Positions 25,664 through 33,908 of a stretch of DNA of 64,000 nt are shown here, piece by piece. This stretch comes from CAZLKN01 sp964560135 (GTDB lineage Bacteria; Actinomycetota; JAICYB01), in the NCBI GenBank assembly GCA_964560135.1, contig CAZLKN010000004.1, forward strand, positions 1-64,000, given 5' to 3'. Both the position numbers and the translations under genes were made by a program. Positions within the stretch are counted from its first letter, which is position 1; each line of letters starts with the position of its first letter. The notes beneath the pieces were generated by a model that was given only the letters and a program-made list of their open reading frames with translations, had not been told where the DNA came from and did not search any database.

Positions 25664-27013
25664 CTACTTCTGAGAGAAGAGGATAACCTGCTCCGCGAAC
25701 TGCGGGAGCCACGAGGCCTGCGCGTCGAACATCCGGTCGACCATCTCGCGGATCTGCGGGAGCGTCGCACAGGCTCCCGTGAGCGGGTCGAGCGCAACCG
25801 CGGCGTGGACCAGCTCCCGGTCGCCGGTGAGCGCGGCCCTGGTCGCCAGGCGCTGCACGTTGATCTGCACGGCGTTGAGGGCCGCGCACGCGTCCGGCAG
25901 GGATCCGTAGCGGATCGGACGGAGGCCGTTCGCGTCGACGTGGCAGGCGAGCTCCACGATCGCGTCGCCGGGGAGGTTGTCGATCAGTCCCCCGGCGTTG
26001 GGCACGTTGCCGTAGATGATCCGCGGGGTCCCGGACACGATCGAGTCGATGATGCGGGCGCCGTACTCGTCGCTCGGGACGAGCCCGTCACGGGTGGCGT
26101 CGACGATCGTCTGCGTCCGGTCCTCGGGGACGTAGCCCGACGAGATCTCGAGGTAGTCCCACCGCTTGGAGATGTACTGCGCCACGACCTCCGGGGTGCG
26201 CCGGAACCACGCCCAGTACTCGCTGGCGTGATGGCTCGACTCGGTGTGGAAGTACCCGGTGAGCCGCATGAGCTCGGTCCGCACGCGCTCGGTTCCGCCG
26301 CCGTGGAGGTCGTCGGACTCCACGCCGGATGCCGACCCCTCGATGTGGTTGGCCACCATGACCTCGCGGATCCTGGGAATCAGGTCCTCGTCGCCGCTCC
26401 GGAACGTCGTGAACCACGAGGTGTGGTTCACCCCGGCGCAGTCGAAGGTCACGTCCCCGTACGGGACGCCGATCTCACGCGCCAGCATCTGGGAGGTGTG
26501 CTGGACGCTGTGACACAAGCCCACCGTGCGGATGCCGAGGGCCTCGGTCGCCCAGCAGTTGATCGACATGGGGTTGGCGTACTGGAGTAGGAGCGCCTCC
26601 GGACAGACCTCGTGCATGAGCTCCACGAGCGGCAGCAGCGCCCCGATCGAGCGCAGGCCCCGGAACACGCCGCCCGGCCCGAGGGTGTCCCCCACCGTCT
26701 GGTCGATCCCGTACTCGCGGGGGATCAGCACATCGGTGCTGTACGCCTCGTGGCCACCCACCTGGAAGGCACAGATGACGAAGTCGGCGTCGTCCAGCGC
26801 CGCTCGCGGATCGTCGGTCGCCGAGGCGGACGCGCCGAGGCCGTGGAGGTCGATGAGCGTCTCGGCTCCTCCGAGGGTCGTGCGGGCCCGTCCCAGGTCG
26901 ATGTCGTAGAGGGCGAACTCGGTCGACTGGAGGGACTCGAAGGCCAGGATGTCCTTGATGAGCAGCAGCGGGAAGACGAAACCGCCGGCTCCGATGATCG
27001 CGATCTTCGGCAT
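25664..27013 (-). CDS. GH4 alpha-galactosidase/alpha-glucosidase (NAD- and Mn-dependent)
   Basis: A 449-residue family 4 glycosidase, which cleaves glycosides by transient oxidation at C3 using NAD and a divalent metal. The NAD-binding loop is IIGAGGFVFPLLL; the metal site is the Cys/His pair in GLCHSVQHT (about 170) and AGVNHTSWF (about 205). LLLQYANPMSINCWA is typical of the MelA-like branch, so alpha-galactosidase is the best guess. ATG start with a GAAAGGAGA ribosome site. It follows the Zn alcohol dehydrogenase gene by 22 bases and probably shares its transcript. GH4 enzymes are cytoplasmic, so the substrate must be imported first. Confidence 0.92.
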   Translation of the reverse strand: MPKIAIIGAGGFVFPLLLIKDILAFESLQSTEFALYDIDLGRARTTLGGAETLIDLHGLGASASATDDPRAALDDADFVICAFQVGGHEAYSTDVLIPREYGIDQTVGDTLGPGGVFRGLRSIGALLPLVELMHEVCPEALLLQYANPMSINCWATEALGIRTVGLCHSVQHTSQMLAREIGVPYGDVTFDCAGVNHTSWFTTFRSGDEDLIPRIREVMVANHIEGSASGVESDDLHGGGTERVRTELMRLTGYFHTESSHHASEYWAWFRRTPEVVAQYISKRWDYLEISSGYVPEDRTQTIVDATRDGLVPSDEYGARIIDSIVSGTPRIIYGNVPNAGGLIDNLPGDAIVELACHVDANGLRPIRYGSLPDACAALNAVQINVQRLATRAALTGDRELVHAAVALDPLTGACATLPQIREMVDRMFDAQASWLPQFAEQVILFSQK

Positions 27014-27035
27014 GTTCTCGATCTCCTTTCAGGCT

Positions 27036-28109
27036 TCAGCGGGCCGGTGCCCCGCCCGGTGTGAGCAGCACGCGGATCCCCGCGTCCGGCTCGGCAGCCG
27101 CGCGAAATGCGTCCCCCACCTCTTCGAGTGGACGGCGCGATGAGACCAGCGCATCCAGGTCCAGCAGGCCACGTCGGTACAGCCGGAAGTACGCATCCAG
27201 ATCGCGGTGCGGCCGGACCGATCCCCGCAGACAGGCCAGGATCCTCCGCTGTCTCACGACGAAGTCGAAGCCGTCCACCCGGAACGACGATCCGAAGGGT
27301 GGCGCCCCGATGATCGTGGCGGTCCCACCTCGGCAAGCGAGCCGCACCGCCGCCTCCATCACCTCGGGACGTCCGGATGCTTCGAATACGTGGTCGAACC
27401 CGTCCGGGGCGATCTCCCGCAGCCCCGCTTCGGCGCCGTCGGCGGTGTCGGTGGCCCCCAGCCGCGAGGCCAGCTCACGGCGCGCCGCGGCGGGGTCGGC
27501 GGCGACGATGCGTTCGGCTCCGGCCACCCGGGCGCCCATCACCACGCTCGCACCAACACCCCCGCATCCGAGGATCGCCACCGTCTCACCCGGCGCGACC
27601 CGGGCCACGTTGAACACCGCACCGAGGCCGGTGGTGACCGCGCATCCGGTGACGGCGGCCACCTCCATCGGCACGTCATCGGGTACCGGCACGCAGCCGA
27701 GCTCGTGGACCACGGCGACCTCCGCGAACCCGCCGTTGGACGACAGCAGGCCGTCGTCGGCGTAGGGCTGCGGGATGTCGTCCTGCGCCCGGCAGAGGAC
27801 CGGCATGCCGCGCTCGCACGCCGCGCAGTGTCCGCAGTGCGGGTTCACGACCACCACGCGGTCCCCGGGGGCGACCCTCGTCACGGCGTCGCCCACGGCT
27901 TCCACCGTCCCGGCGAACTCGTGTCCGAGCACTGCGGGGAAGGCGTCCCACAGCGACCCGGAGGCGTAGGCCAGGTCGGTGTGGCACACGCCGCTGGCGG
28001 CCACCGCCACCCACACGTCGTGGGGGCCGGGCGGAGCCAGATCGACGTCGCGGAGGACGGGGCCGGTCGCTGCCCGCTCGACCACCGCGGCCCGGATGCG
28101 GCGTGTCAT
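27036..28109 (-). CDS. Zn-dependent alcohol dehydrogenase, paralogue of 18119-19192
   Basis: A 357-residue MDR dehydrogenase with catalytic zinc ligands in GVCHTDLAY and LGHEFAG, structural zinc cysteines CGHCAACERGMPVLC, and NAD motif ILGCGGVGAS. By eye it aligns along its full length with the enzyme at 18119, including the same C-terminal RPHRDLDAYFRLYRRGLLDLD segment (shown broken up: RPHRDLD, FRLYRRGLL). It lies 13 bases after an SMP-30 lactonase gene and before GH4, which suggests oxidation of a free sugar or sugar alcohol whose lactone the SMP-30 protein then opens. Classic sugar dehydrogenases belong to other MDR branches, so this link is an inference. Confidence 0.9.
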   Translation of the reverse strand: MTRRIRAAVVERAATGPVLRDVDLAPPGPHDVWVAVAASGVCHTDLAYASGSLWDAFPAVLGHEFAGTVEAVGDAVTRVAPGDRVVVVNPHCGHCAACERGMPVLCRAQDDIPQPYADDGLLSSNGGFAEVAVVHELGCVPVPDDVPMEVAAVTGCAVTTGLGAVFNVARVAPGETVAILGCGGVGASVVMGARVAGAERIVAADPAAARRELASRLGATDTADGAEAGLREIAPDGFDHVFEASGRPEVMEAAVRLACRGGTATIIGAPPFGSSFRVDGFDFVVRQRRILACLRGSVRPHRDLDAYFRLYRRGLLDLDALVSSRRPLEEVGDAFRAAAEPDAGIRVLLTPGGAPAR

Positions 28110-28122
28110 CGCGTCGCCCGGA

Positions 28123-28980
28123 TCAACCGGCGAAGGCGTTCACGGGGGCGCCGGTGGCGCCGGGGCGACAACGGAACAGCGACCCTCCGAGCTCGTCGGC
28201 GCCGGCAGCGGAGGTGATGTAGAGGTCGCCGAGGTCCTCACCGCCGAACGCGCAACTCGTGATGTGCGGCGTCGGGAGCTCCACCACGCCGACCAGGGTC
28301 CCGTCGGGTGCGTAGCGGCGCACCGACGAACTGTTGTAGACCGCGACCCACAGGAAGCCATCGGCGTCGAGGGTCATCCCGTCGGGGAGCCCGTCCTCCG
28401 GTGCGATGTCCACGAGCCTGCGGCGGTTGGTGACGCCGCCCGTATCGAGGTCGTAGTCGAAGACGTCCACCCCGTGGGCCATGCTGTCGATGTAGTACAT
28501 CGTGCTGCGGTCGGTGGTCCAGTCCATGCCGTTGGAGATCGTCACGCCCTCGAGGATCGTCGTGACCGACAGGTCGGGATCCAGCCGGTACAGAGCCCCG
28601 GCGCCGGCGGAGGCGTCGAAGGCCATCGTCCCCGCCCAGAACCGGCCGGCAGGGTCGACCTTGCCGTCGTTCATCCGGACGCTGGGGTCGTCCGCGCCCA
28701 CCTCGACCAGCATCTCGATCTTCTTCGCACCGGGATCGAGGGAGGCGAACCCATCCACCACGGCGACGACGAGACCCCCGGAGGCGCGTCTGACCACGGC
28801 GCCCACCGGCTTGCCCACGTCGAGCACGGTGTCCGCGCCGGTCCGCGGGTCGTAGCGGTGAACCGCCCCACCGATGATGTCCACCCACCACAGGACGCCC
28901 TCGTCGACGTCCCAGAGGGGTCCCTCCCCGGGCTCGGCCTTCGCTTCGACCACGAGTTCCACGTCGGTCCAGGTATCCAC
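28123..28980 (-). CDS. SMP-30/gluconolactonase/LRE family protein (1)
   Basis: A 285-residue six-bladed beta-propeller lactonase of the regucalcin type. Metal ligands are placed as in the family: Glu in EGPLWDV (about 20), Asn in VRMNDGKVD (about 100), Asn in TISNGMDW (about 150) and Asp in GLPDGMTLD (about 200). The RMNDGK motif is that of true regucalcin/sugar lactonases. GTG 28980 was chosen because AAGGAGGA lies just upstream; the longer frame is not family-like. It opens a sugar-acid lactone to the free acid for the dehydratase step. It is the first gene of the run SMP-30, Zn-ADH, GH4. Confidence 0.9.
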   Translation of the reverse strand: MDTWTDVELVVEAKAEPGEGPLWDVDEGVLWWVDIIGGAVHRYDPRTGADTVLDVGKPVGAVVRRASGGLVVAVVDGFASLDPGAKKIEMLVEVGADDPSVRMNDGKVDPAGRFWAGTMAFDASAGAGALYRLDPDLSVTTILEGVTISNGMDWTTDRSTMYYIDSMAHGVDVFDYDLDTGGVTNRRRLVDIAPEDGLPDGMTLDADGFLWVAVYNSSSVRRYAPDGTLVGVVELPTPHITSCAFGGEDLGDLYITSAAGADELGGSLFRCRPGATGAPVNAFAG

Positions 28981-29037
28981 CGGCTCCTCCTTGTCCCTCG
29001 ACACCCGAGGCTGGCCCCGCCTCAGCCCTGAGTGTAG

Positions 29038-29061
29038 GTTAGCTGATAAGTGGTCTGTATC
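29038..29061. promoter_or_regulatory. Candidate operator/promoter box (GTTAGCTGATAAGTGG)
   Basis: Between the oxidoreductase gene ending at 29087 and the SMP-30 start at 28980 an AT-rich stretch holds GTTAGCTGATAAGTGG followed by TGTATC. GTTAGCTGA matches the box at 16651, and CTGATAAGT matches the reverse complement of the box at 31161, so it may be one regulator's binding site. Confidence 0.45.
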
Positions 29062-29086
29062 GGACCGACGATCAGGGCTTGGGCCG

Positions 29087-30073
29087 TCAGCCGGCATCCG
29101 CGGCGATGCGCTCGAGGATCTCGAGGTCGGCGGCCGCCTCACGCAGTCCCGATGTGGGGGCCCGGCCCCCGGTCACGGCCTCGTGCAGGTCGCGCCAGGC
29201 GCGGCGCACCGGGCCCTCGTGGGGAACGATCGCGTGCCGTACTCCGTCGGCGTCCATCCGCATCGCACCGCCGGTATCACCGGTGAGCATGGGCTCGGCC
29301 AACGAGATGTCCACGTAGGCGTCCGGGGCGACGAGCTCGAGACGGCGCAGCGCGCGCGGGGCCGCCTGCGCGACGAGCGTCACGTGGACGGATACCTCCC
29401 CGCAGTGCAGGACGGCCTCGACCCCACCGTCGAACGTCGCGGCGTGCGTCACGTCGTCCACGCCCCCGAACACCAACCGGAGGACGGCCGCGATCCCGGC
29501 CCCCGGCCCCCGGAGCCGTTCGCGGACGCCCGCTCCCGGATCGGACGGCGTCCACAGCTCTTCGGGTCTGATGCCCACCGGCTGCGTCTGCGCGTCGACC
29601 AGCCCCCACGGGGGCCCCACCACGAACGTGAGGGTCGCCAGCGACGCATCCCGGACGAGGTCGCCTGCCAGTTCGATGCCGCCGGCCAGGGCCGGATCGT
29701 GGGCCGGCGCGCTGCACACGCCGACCCGGAGCTCCCGTTCTTCGGCCCTACCCGCGAGGTCCCGGGCCTGTCCGGCGTCCTGCGCCGGAGGGTCGTCCAC
29801 CATGATGCCCCGGACACCGTCCCCGATGGATCGCAGAGCCTCGGTGCGATCGGGGGGCGGTCCTGTGACGCATACGACATCGGAGCGGAAGGCGATCTCG
29901 TGTGGCTCCATGGCGGGAACGCCCAACCGCTCGGCGACGGCGGCAGCCCGGGCGGGATCCGGATCGGAGACGCCGCTGACGGCATAGCGCTCCGGGAGCG
30001 ACACGAGGGCAGGCAGGTGGGCGGCCTGCACGGACGGCCCGGCCCCCAGCAGGCCCACCCGCAGCCTCGTCAC
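29087..30073 (-). CDS. Gfo/Idh/MocA-like protein lacking the EKP motif
   Basis: A 328-residue protein with an N-terminal Rossmann fold (RVGLLGAGPSVQAAHLPAL) and a C-terminal region typical in size for Gfo/Idh/MocA oxidoreductases. Where active members carry E-K-P with the catalytic Lys, this one reads GIMVDDPPAQD (about 95), so it may be non-catalytic or use other residues. The GTG start (30073) overlaps the stop of the upstream gene by four bases (GTGA). The upstream gene codes for a normal EKP member, so the two may work as a pair. Substrate unknown; sugars or inositols are typical for the family. Confidence 0.8.
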   Translation of the reverse strand: MTRLRVGLLGAGPSVQAAHLPALVSLPERYAVSGVSDPDPARAAAVAERLGVPAMEPHEIAFRSDVVCVTGPPPDRTEALRSIGDGVRGIMVDDPPAQDAGQARDLAGRAEERELRVGVCSAPAHDPALAGGIELAGDLVRDASLATLTFVVGPPWGLVDAQTQPVGIRPEELWTPSDPGAGVRERLRGPGAGIAAVLRLVFGGVDDVTHAATFDGGVEAVLHCGEVSVHVTLVAQAAPRALRRLELVAPDAYVDISLAEPMLTGDTGGAMRMDADGVRHAIVPHEGPVRRAWRDLHEAVTGGRAPTSGLREAAADLEILERIAADAG

Positions 30074-31128
30074 CGCGGCTCCCACCGCCGGTCCGCCTCC
30101 TCGGCGACCCGCAGCGCGAACGCCACGTCCTCGGATCCTTCCAGCGCCGGGGTGAGCGGCTCCGCCTCACCGCGGGCGACGGCGGCGACGTGCCGCCACT
30201 CGGCCCGGTAGCCGGTCTCGTGGGCATCGCCGAAGCGCTCCTCGTGGACGATCCCGTTCGCCGAGCGCACGAGCCGGGCCGACGCCGATTTCGTCGGAAC
30301 GTACCCGGGAGGGAACACGACCCCGGCGTAGGCGTCCGGCGACCACATCTCGAAGGTCCAGGACACGCGCGGGATCCGGTGGAGGAACCCGGACAGCTGC
30401 GCGATCCGCCCATCCGAACGAAGGCTCGCCTCGTATCCGGAGGCCCCGAGGGGCAGGGCGACGTCCACGGATTCCGGATGCGGCAGCGCAAGACGGACGA
30501 GCGGGGCATGATGGATGAACAGCCCGAGCATGAGTCCGCGGAACATGAGCAGTTCGATCGGGGGGGCCTGTCCGGACGGCTGCGCCGACGGTGCAACCGC
30601 GCCGGCGGACGCGGCCACCGGCTCGGTGGCGAGCGCGACGAGGTCGGCGTTGGGCATGACCTGGATGGTGGACCGGATCAGGCGGGCACGGGATGGCAGG
30701 TCGTCCCAGCGTCGTTCGAGTGCGCGCAGGGCAGGGTCGTAGCGGTGCATGGTCGCGACGATCACCGGCACCCCCGTCTCGGCGGAAGCCTGGACCACGG
30801 CCCGGGTCCCGTCCATGGTGTCGGCCAGCGGCTTCTCGCAGAGCACCGCGCGCTTGCCGGCATGGCATGCGGCGACGACCTGCTCGGCGTGGAACCGGTC
30901 GGGAGAACAGACCACGACCACGTCGACGTCCGCGTCGTCGAGTGGCGCCGCGGGGTCCGCCGAGGACCGGGCTCCGACGCGGCCGGCCACGCGTGCGGCC
31001 AGCTCGGCGTCGGGGTCGGCGCAGTGCACGACCCCGAAGAGCTCCGGGAGGCTCGCCAGCGCGGGAAGATGGATCGCCTGTGCGGCTGCGCCGCATCCCA
31101 GGATCCCCACGCCAAGCCGATCCGCCAC
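30070..31128 (-). CDS. Gfo/Idh/MocA family NAD(P)-dependent oxidoreductase
   Basis: A 352-residue dehydrogenase. Rossmann motif GILGCGAAAQAIHLPAL, then VVCSPDRFHAEQ and the catalytic AVLCEKPLADTMDGT. The C-terminal half forms the usual sheet domain with an insertion around residues 185-215 (Ala/Pro-rich). Members oxidise or reduce hydroxyls of sugars, inositols or sugar nucleotides. ATG start; the gap to the divergent SMP-30 gene is 75 bases and contains the TAACTTATCAG box. It is translationally coupled to the EKP-less homologue that follows. Confidence 0.88.
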   Translation of the reverse strand: MADRLGVGILGCGAAAQAIHLPALASLPELFGVVHCADPDAELAARVAGRVGARSSADPAAPLDDADVDVVVVCSPDRFHAEQVVAACHAGKRAVLCEKPLADTMDGTRAVVQASAETGVPVIVATMHRYDPALRALERRWDDLPSRARLIRSTIQVMPNADLVALATEPVAASAGAVAPSAQPSGQAPPIELLMFRGLMLGLFIHHAPLVRLALPHPESVDVALPLGASGYEASLRSDGRIAQLSGFLHRIPRVSWTFEMWSPDAYAGVVFPPGYVPTKSASARLVRSANGIVHEERFGDAHETGYRAEWRHVAAVARGEAEPLTPALEGSEDVAFALRVAEEADRRWEPR

Positions 31129-31160
31129 CTGTCCCTCCTGGAGCCTCGAAGACCAGTGCG

Positions 31161-31181
31161 CTAACTTATCAGAGAACTAGA
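31161..31181. promoter_or_regulatory. Candidate operator between divergent oxidoreductase and SMP-30 genes
   Basis: CTAACTTATCAGAGAACTAG at 31161-31180. Its reverse complement contains CTGATAAGT, identical over nine bases to the box at 29044-29052. It lies in the 75-base gap between divergent starts at 31128 and 31204. Confidence 0.45.
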
Positions 31182-31203
31182 CATCGGAAGGAGCGTGAGC
31201 GCC

Positions 31204-32058
31204 GTGCAGGCTGAAGTCGCCGCCACCGGACTCGGTTTCCCGGAGGGCCCGGTGGTCCTCCCCGACGGCCGCGTCGCCGTCTGCGAGGAGTATGCCGGGC
31301 GGATCAGCGTCTTCGACGGAACCGCACTGGCCCCCGTGGCGGACACCGGCGGGTCCCCGAACGGCGCCACGCTCGGGTCCGACGGCCACCTGTACGTCGC
31401 CCAGAACGGCGGCGTGGTCGGCGCCTGGAGGTCCGAACAGCCGATCCAGCCCGGCATCCAGCGCGTCGCCCTCGACGGGACCGTCGAGCGGATCCTCACC
31501 GAGGTGGCCGGTATCGCACTCGAGGCCCCCAACGACATCTGCTTCGGTCCGGACGGACGTCTGTACTTCACCGACCCCGCCTACGCCTACGATCCTGGCG
31601 ACACGCAGGACGGACGGATCTTCGCCGTCGGCGGCAACGGCGGCGAAGTGTTCCACGCACCGGGTCGCGTGTACAACAACGGACTCGGCTTCCTGCCCGA
31701 CGGTCGGCTGTGCTGGGTGGAGTCCTACACCCGCAACGTGATGGTGTTGGAGGACGGCGTGGGCCGGAAGCTGTGCACGCTACCCGACGGCCACATCCCC
31801 GACGGCTTCGCCGTCGCCTCCGACGGACGCATCTTCGTCGCGACCTACATCTCCCACGGGATCGACGTCGTTTCGCCCGGCGGGGAGCACCTCGACCATC
31901 TGCTGCTCGACGAACGTGCCACCTGCACGAACTGCGCGTTCCAGGGCTCGGTGCTCTGGGTGACCGACGTCGGCGAGGACGGCAAGCTCGACGGCGGGCG
32001 GCTGTGGCGCGTGGAGACCGACGCCGCCGGACTCCCGATGCACGCCGGTGCCCTCTGA
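31204..32058 (+). CDS. SMP-30/gluconolactonase/LRE family protein (2)
   Basis: A 284-residue beta-propeller lactonase. Expected metal ligands: Glu in GFPEGPVVL, Asn in EAPNDICFG, Asn in YNNGLGFL and Asp in IPDGFAVA. The segment VTDVGEDGKLDGGRLWRVE closes the propeller. GTG 31204 is preferred to GTG 31195 because GGAAGGAG (31186-31193) is ten bases from the former but only one base from the latter. By eye it is closer to the third copy at 42318 than to the regucalcin-like copy at 28123, as both begin FPEGPVVLPDG or FTEGPVVLPDG. Likely sugar-lactone hydrolysis. Confidence 0.88.
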   Translation: MQAEVAATGLGFPEGPVVLPDGRVAVCEEYAGRISVFDGTALAPVADTGGSPNGATLGSDGHLYVAQNGGVVGAWRSEQPIQPGIQRVALDGTVERILTEVAGIALEAPNDICFGPDGRLYFTDPAYAYDPGDTQDGRIFAVGGNGGEVFHAPGRVYNNGLGFLPDGRLCWVESYTRNVMVLEDGVGRKLCTLPDGHIPDGFAVASDGRIFVATYISHGIDVVSPGGEHLDHLLLDERATCTNCAFQGSVLWVTDVGEDGKLDGGRLWRVETDAAGLPMHAGAL

Positions 32059-32077
32059 CAGCCCGCGACGTGGCGTT

Positions 32078-32092
32078 TCTCGCTCTGCGAGA
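32078..32092 (+). promoter_or_regulatory. Perfect inverted repeat TCTCGC-TCT-GCGAGA, probable IclR auto-operator
   Basis: TCTCGC (32078-32083) and GCGAGA (32087-32092) are perfect inverted arms with a three-base centre, placed just upstream of a -10 element of the IclR gene. The same arms with a one-base centre occur at 34845-34857. IclR proteins bind short palindromes near their own promoters, so this is a likely autoregulatory site. Confidence 0.62.
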
Positions 32093-32095
32093 TGC

Positions 32096-32101
32096 TAGAC
32101 T
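32096..32101 (+). promoter_or_regulatory. -10 element TAGACT of a leaderless IclR promoter
   Basis: TAGACT fits the actinobacterial TANNNT -10 pattern, is preceded by TGC, and ends five bases before GTG 32107. That spacing puts transcription start at the GTG itself. No ribosome-binding sequence precedes the gene. Confidence 0.5.
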
Positions 32102-32106
32102 GCGCC

Positions 32107-32877
32107 GTGCTCTCCTCCGTCGCCAACGCCTTCCGGGTCGTGGACCTGCTCGCCGAACGCGGTGAGCTGGGCGTATCGGAGATCGGTCGCCGCCTCGACC
32201 TCACCACCGCCACAGCTCACCGATTGGTTTCCACGCTCGTGGGCACCGGTCTGGTCGAGCGCAACCCGGACACCCGCAGGTACCGCCTGGGGACGAAGGT
32301 CCTCGTGCTCGCCCAGCAGGTGCGCGGCCGCCTGGGGGTGCGGGACGCACTGCGGCCGATGCTCGAGAAGCTGGCTGCGGACACCAACGAGACCGTCAAC
32401 CTCGGGGTGCTGCGCGACGGCGACATCGTGTACCTGGAGAAGATCGACTCCAACGAGCTGTTCCGGATCGAGATCCAGGTGGGGGCCAAGGTCCCCGCAT
32501 ACTGCACCGGGCTCGGGAAGGCGATCCTCGCCTCCCTGCCCGCTGATGAGCTGGGGGCCTACCTCACCGATCTCAAACCCACAGCCCACACACCGGCGAC
32601 GATCACGTCGAAGCGTCGGCTCAAAGAGGAGCTGGACGCGGTCCGGAAGCAGGGATACGCGGTCGACCGCGGCGAGCTCCTCGCCGACGTGTGGTGCGTG
32701 GCCGTCCCGATCGTCGATGCCGACGGCCGCCCGGTGGCGGCCCTCAGCGTCTCGGCCCCCAGATCACGCTTCGAAGCCCGTTCGGAGCGGTTCGTGCGAG
32801 CCGCCCTGCGGCACGCCGCCGATGCCTCCGAGGCGGTCGCCGGCTTCGGCCCCCCCGACGGCCGCATCGCGCTGTAG
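32107..32877 (+). CDS. IclR family transcriptional regulator
   Basis: A 256-residue regulator. The N-terminal winged helix-turn-helix (about 1-65) contains ELGVSEIGRRLDLTTATAHRLVSTL; the effector domain (about 80-245) has YLEKIDSNELFRI, VPAYCTGLGKAILA and DVWCVAVPIVD, the usual ligand-pocket motifs. GTG 32107 is preferred to ATG 32092 because the inverted repeat overlaps the ATG and a TANNNT box sits at leaderless distance from the GTG. Adjacent are SMP-30 upstream and the convergent mhpE gene. The matching palindrome in the mhpF promoter (34845) indicates it controls mhpFE and perhaps the divergent HpcH aldolase, probably as a repressor relieved by a pathway intermediate. Confidence 0.9.
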   Translation: MLSSVANAFRVVDLLAERGELGVSEIGRRLDLTTATAHRLVSTLVGTGLVERNPDTRRYRLGTKVLVLAQQVRGRLGVRDALRPMLEKLAADTNETVNLGVLRDGDIVYLEKIDSNELFRIEIQVGAKVPAYCTGLGKAILASLPADELGAYLTDLKPTAHTPATITSKRRLKEELDAVRKQGYAVDRGELLADVWCVAVPIVDADGRPVAALSVSAPRSRFEARSERFVRAALRHAADASEAVAGFGPPDGRIAL

Positions 32878-32897
32878 ATCGCCTTCCTGCCGGCTGC

Positions 32898-33908
32898 TCA
32901 CGCTCCGGAGCGGTCGGCCAGGCACACGGCGACGTCGACGATCATGTCCTCCTGGCCCCCGACGACTTGTCGGCGTCCGAGCTCGACGAGGATGTCCTTG
33001 ACGCCGACTCCGAAGCGCTCCGCGGCACGCTCGGCGTGGAGCAGGAAGGAGGAGTACACGCCCGCGTAGCCCAGCAGCAGTCCGGCCCGGTCGACGACCT
33101 GGGGACGGTGCATGATCGGCCGGACGATCTCCTCCGCGACGTCCATGATGGACAGTGGATCCACGCCCGTCGGGATCCCGAGCTTGTCGCACACGGCCAC
33201 CAGAACCTCCGTCGGACAGTTGCCTACTCCGGCCCCCAGACCGCAGGTGCAGCCGTCGATCTGTGTCGCGCCCTCCTCGAGCGCGGCCAACGAGTTGGCG
33301 ACGCCGAGGCCCAGGTTGTGGTGGGCGTGGAAGCCCACCTCACAGTCGAGCGCCTCGCGCAACGCCGCCACCCGGGCGCGGGCGTCGGGGATGGTCATCG
33401 CGCCGGCGGAGTCGACGACGTACACGCAGTCCGCACCGGCGGCCTCCATGATCCTGGCCTGGTCGGCGAGCCGGTCGGGTGGGGTCATGTGCGACATCAT
33501 CAGGAACCCGACGGCTTCCATCTCCAGCCGCTTGGCCGTGGCGATGTGCTGGCGGGAGATGTCCGCCTCTGTCGAGTGCGTCGCGATCCGCGCGACCGAC
33601 GCTCCCAGGTCGCGGACGGCGACCAGATCGTCGGCCATGCCGATCCCCGGGAGCAGCAGGACGGCGAGCCGGGCGCGCTCGATCGCCTCCGACGCCGCCC
33701 GGATCAGCTCACGCTCGTCGTGGGCGGAGAAACCGTAGTTGAACGACGATCCCCCGAGGCCGTCACCGTGGGACACCTCGATCACCGGGACCCCGGCGGC
33801 GTCCAGCCCGGCCGCCACCCGCCGCACCTCGTCGGGGGAGAAGCGGTGCGACACCGCGTGCGATCCGTCCCGGAGGGTCGAGTCGGTGAGCCGGAACCCG
33901 GGGGTCAC
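32898..33908 (-). CDS. mhpE: 4-hydroxy-2-oxovalerate aldolase (MhpE/DmpG type)
   Basis: A 336-residue HMG-CoA-lyase-like aldolase that cleaves 4-hydroxy-2-oxo acids to pyruvate and an aldehyde. Divalent-metal and catalytic residues are in LTDSTLRDGSHA (about 8-18), GGSSFNYGFS and VGFHAHHNLGLGVANS (metal His-x-His). The C-terminal DUF1932-like communication domain (about 270-330) that contacts the dehydrogenase is present. GTG start overlaps the mhpF stop by four bases (GTGA), as expected for a substrate-channelling complex. No aromatic meta-cleavage genes are nearby, so the substrate here likely comes from sugar degradation. Confidence 0.91.
   Translation of the reverse strand: MTPGFRLTDSTLRDGSHAVSHRFSPDEVRRVAAGLDAAGVPVIEVSHGDGLGGSSFNYGFSAHDERELIRAASEAIERARLAVLLLPGIGMADDLVAVRDLGASVARIATHSTEADISRQHIATAKRLEMEAVGFLMMSHMTPPDRLADQARIMEAAGADCVYVVDSAGAMTIPDARARVAALREALDCEVGFHAHHNLGLGVANSLAALEEGATQIDGCTCGLGAGVGNCPTEVLVAVCDKLGIPTGVDPLSIMDVAEEIVRPIMHRPQVVDRAGLLLGYAGVYSSFLLHAERAAERFGVGVKDILVELGRRQVVGGQEDMIVDVAVCLADRSGA

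Noticed and set aside
23059..25797. A 912-codon minus-strand frame over the GH1 and MFS genes
   Set aside because: It runs antisense to the GH1 gene and out of frame with the MFS gene; no motif.
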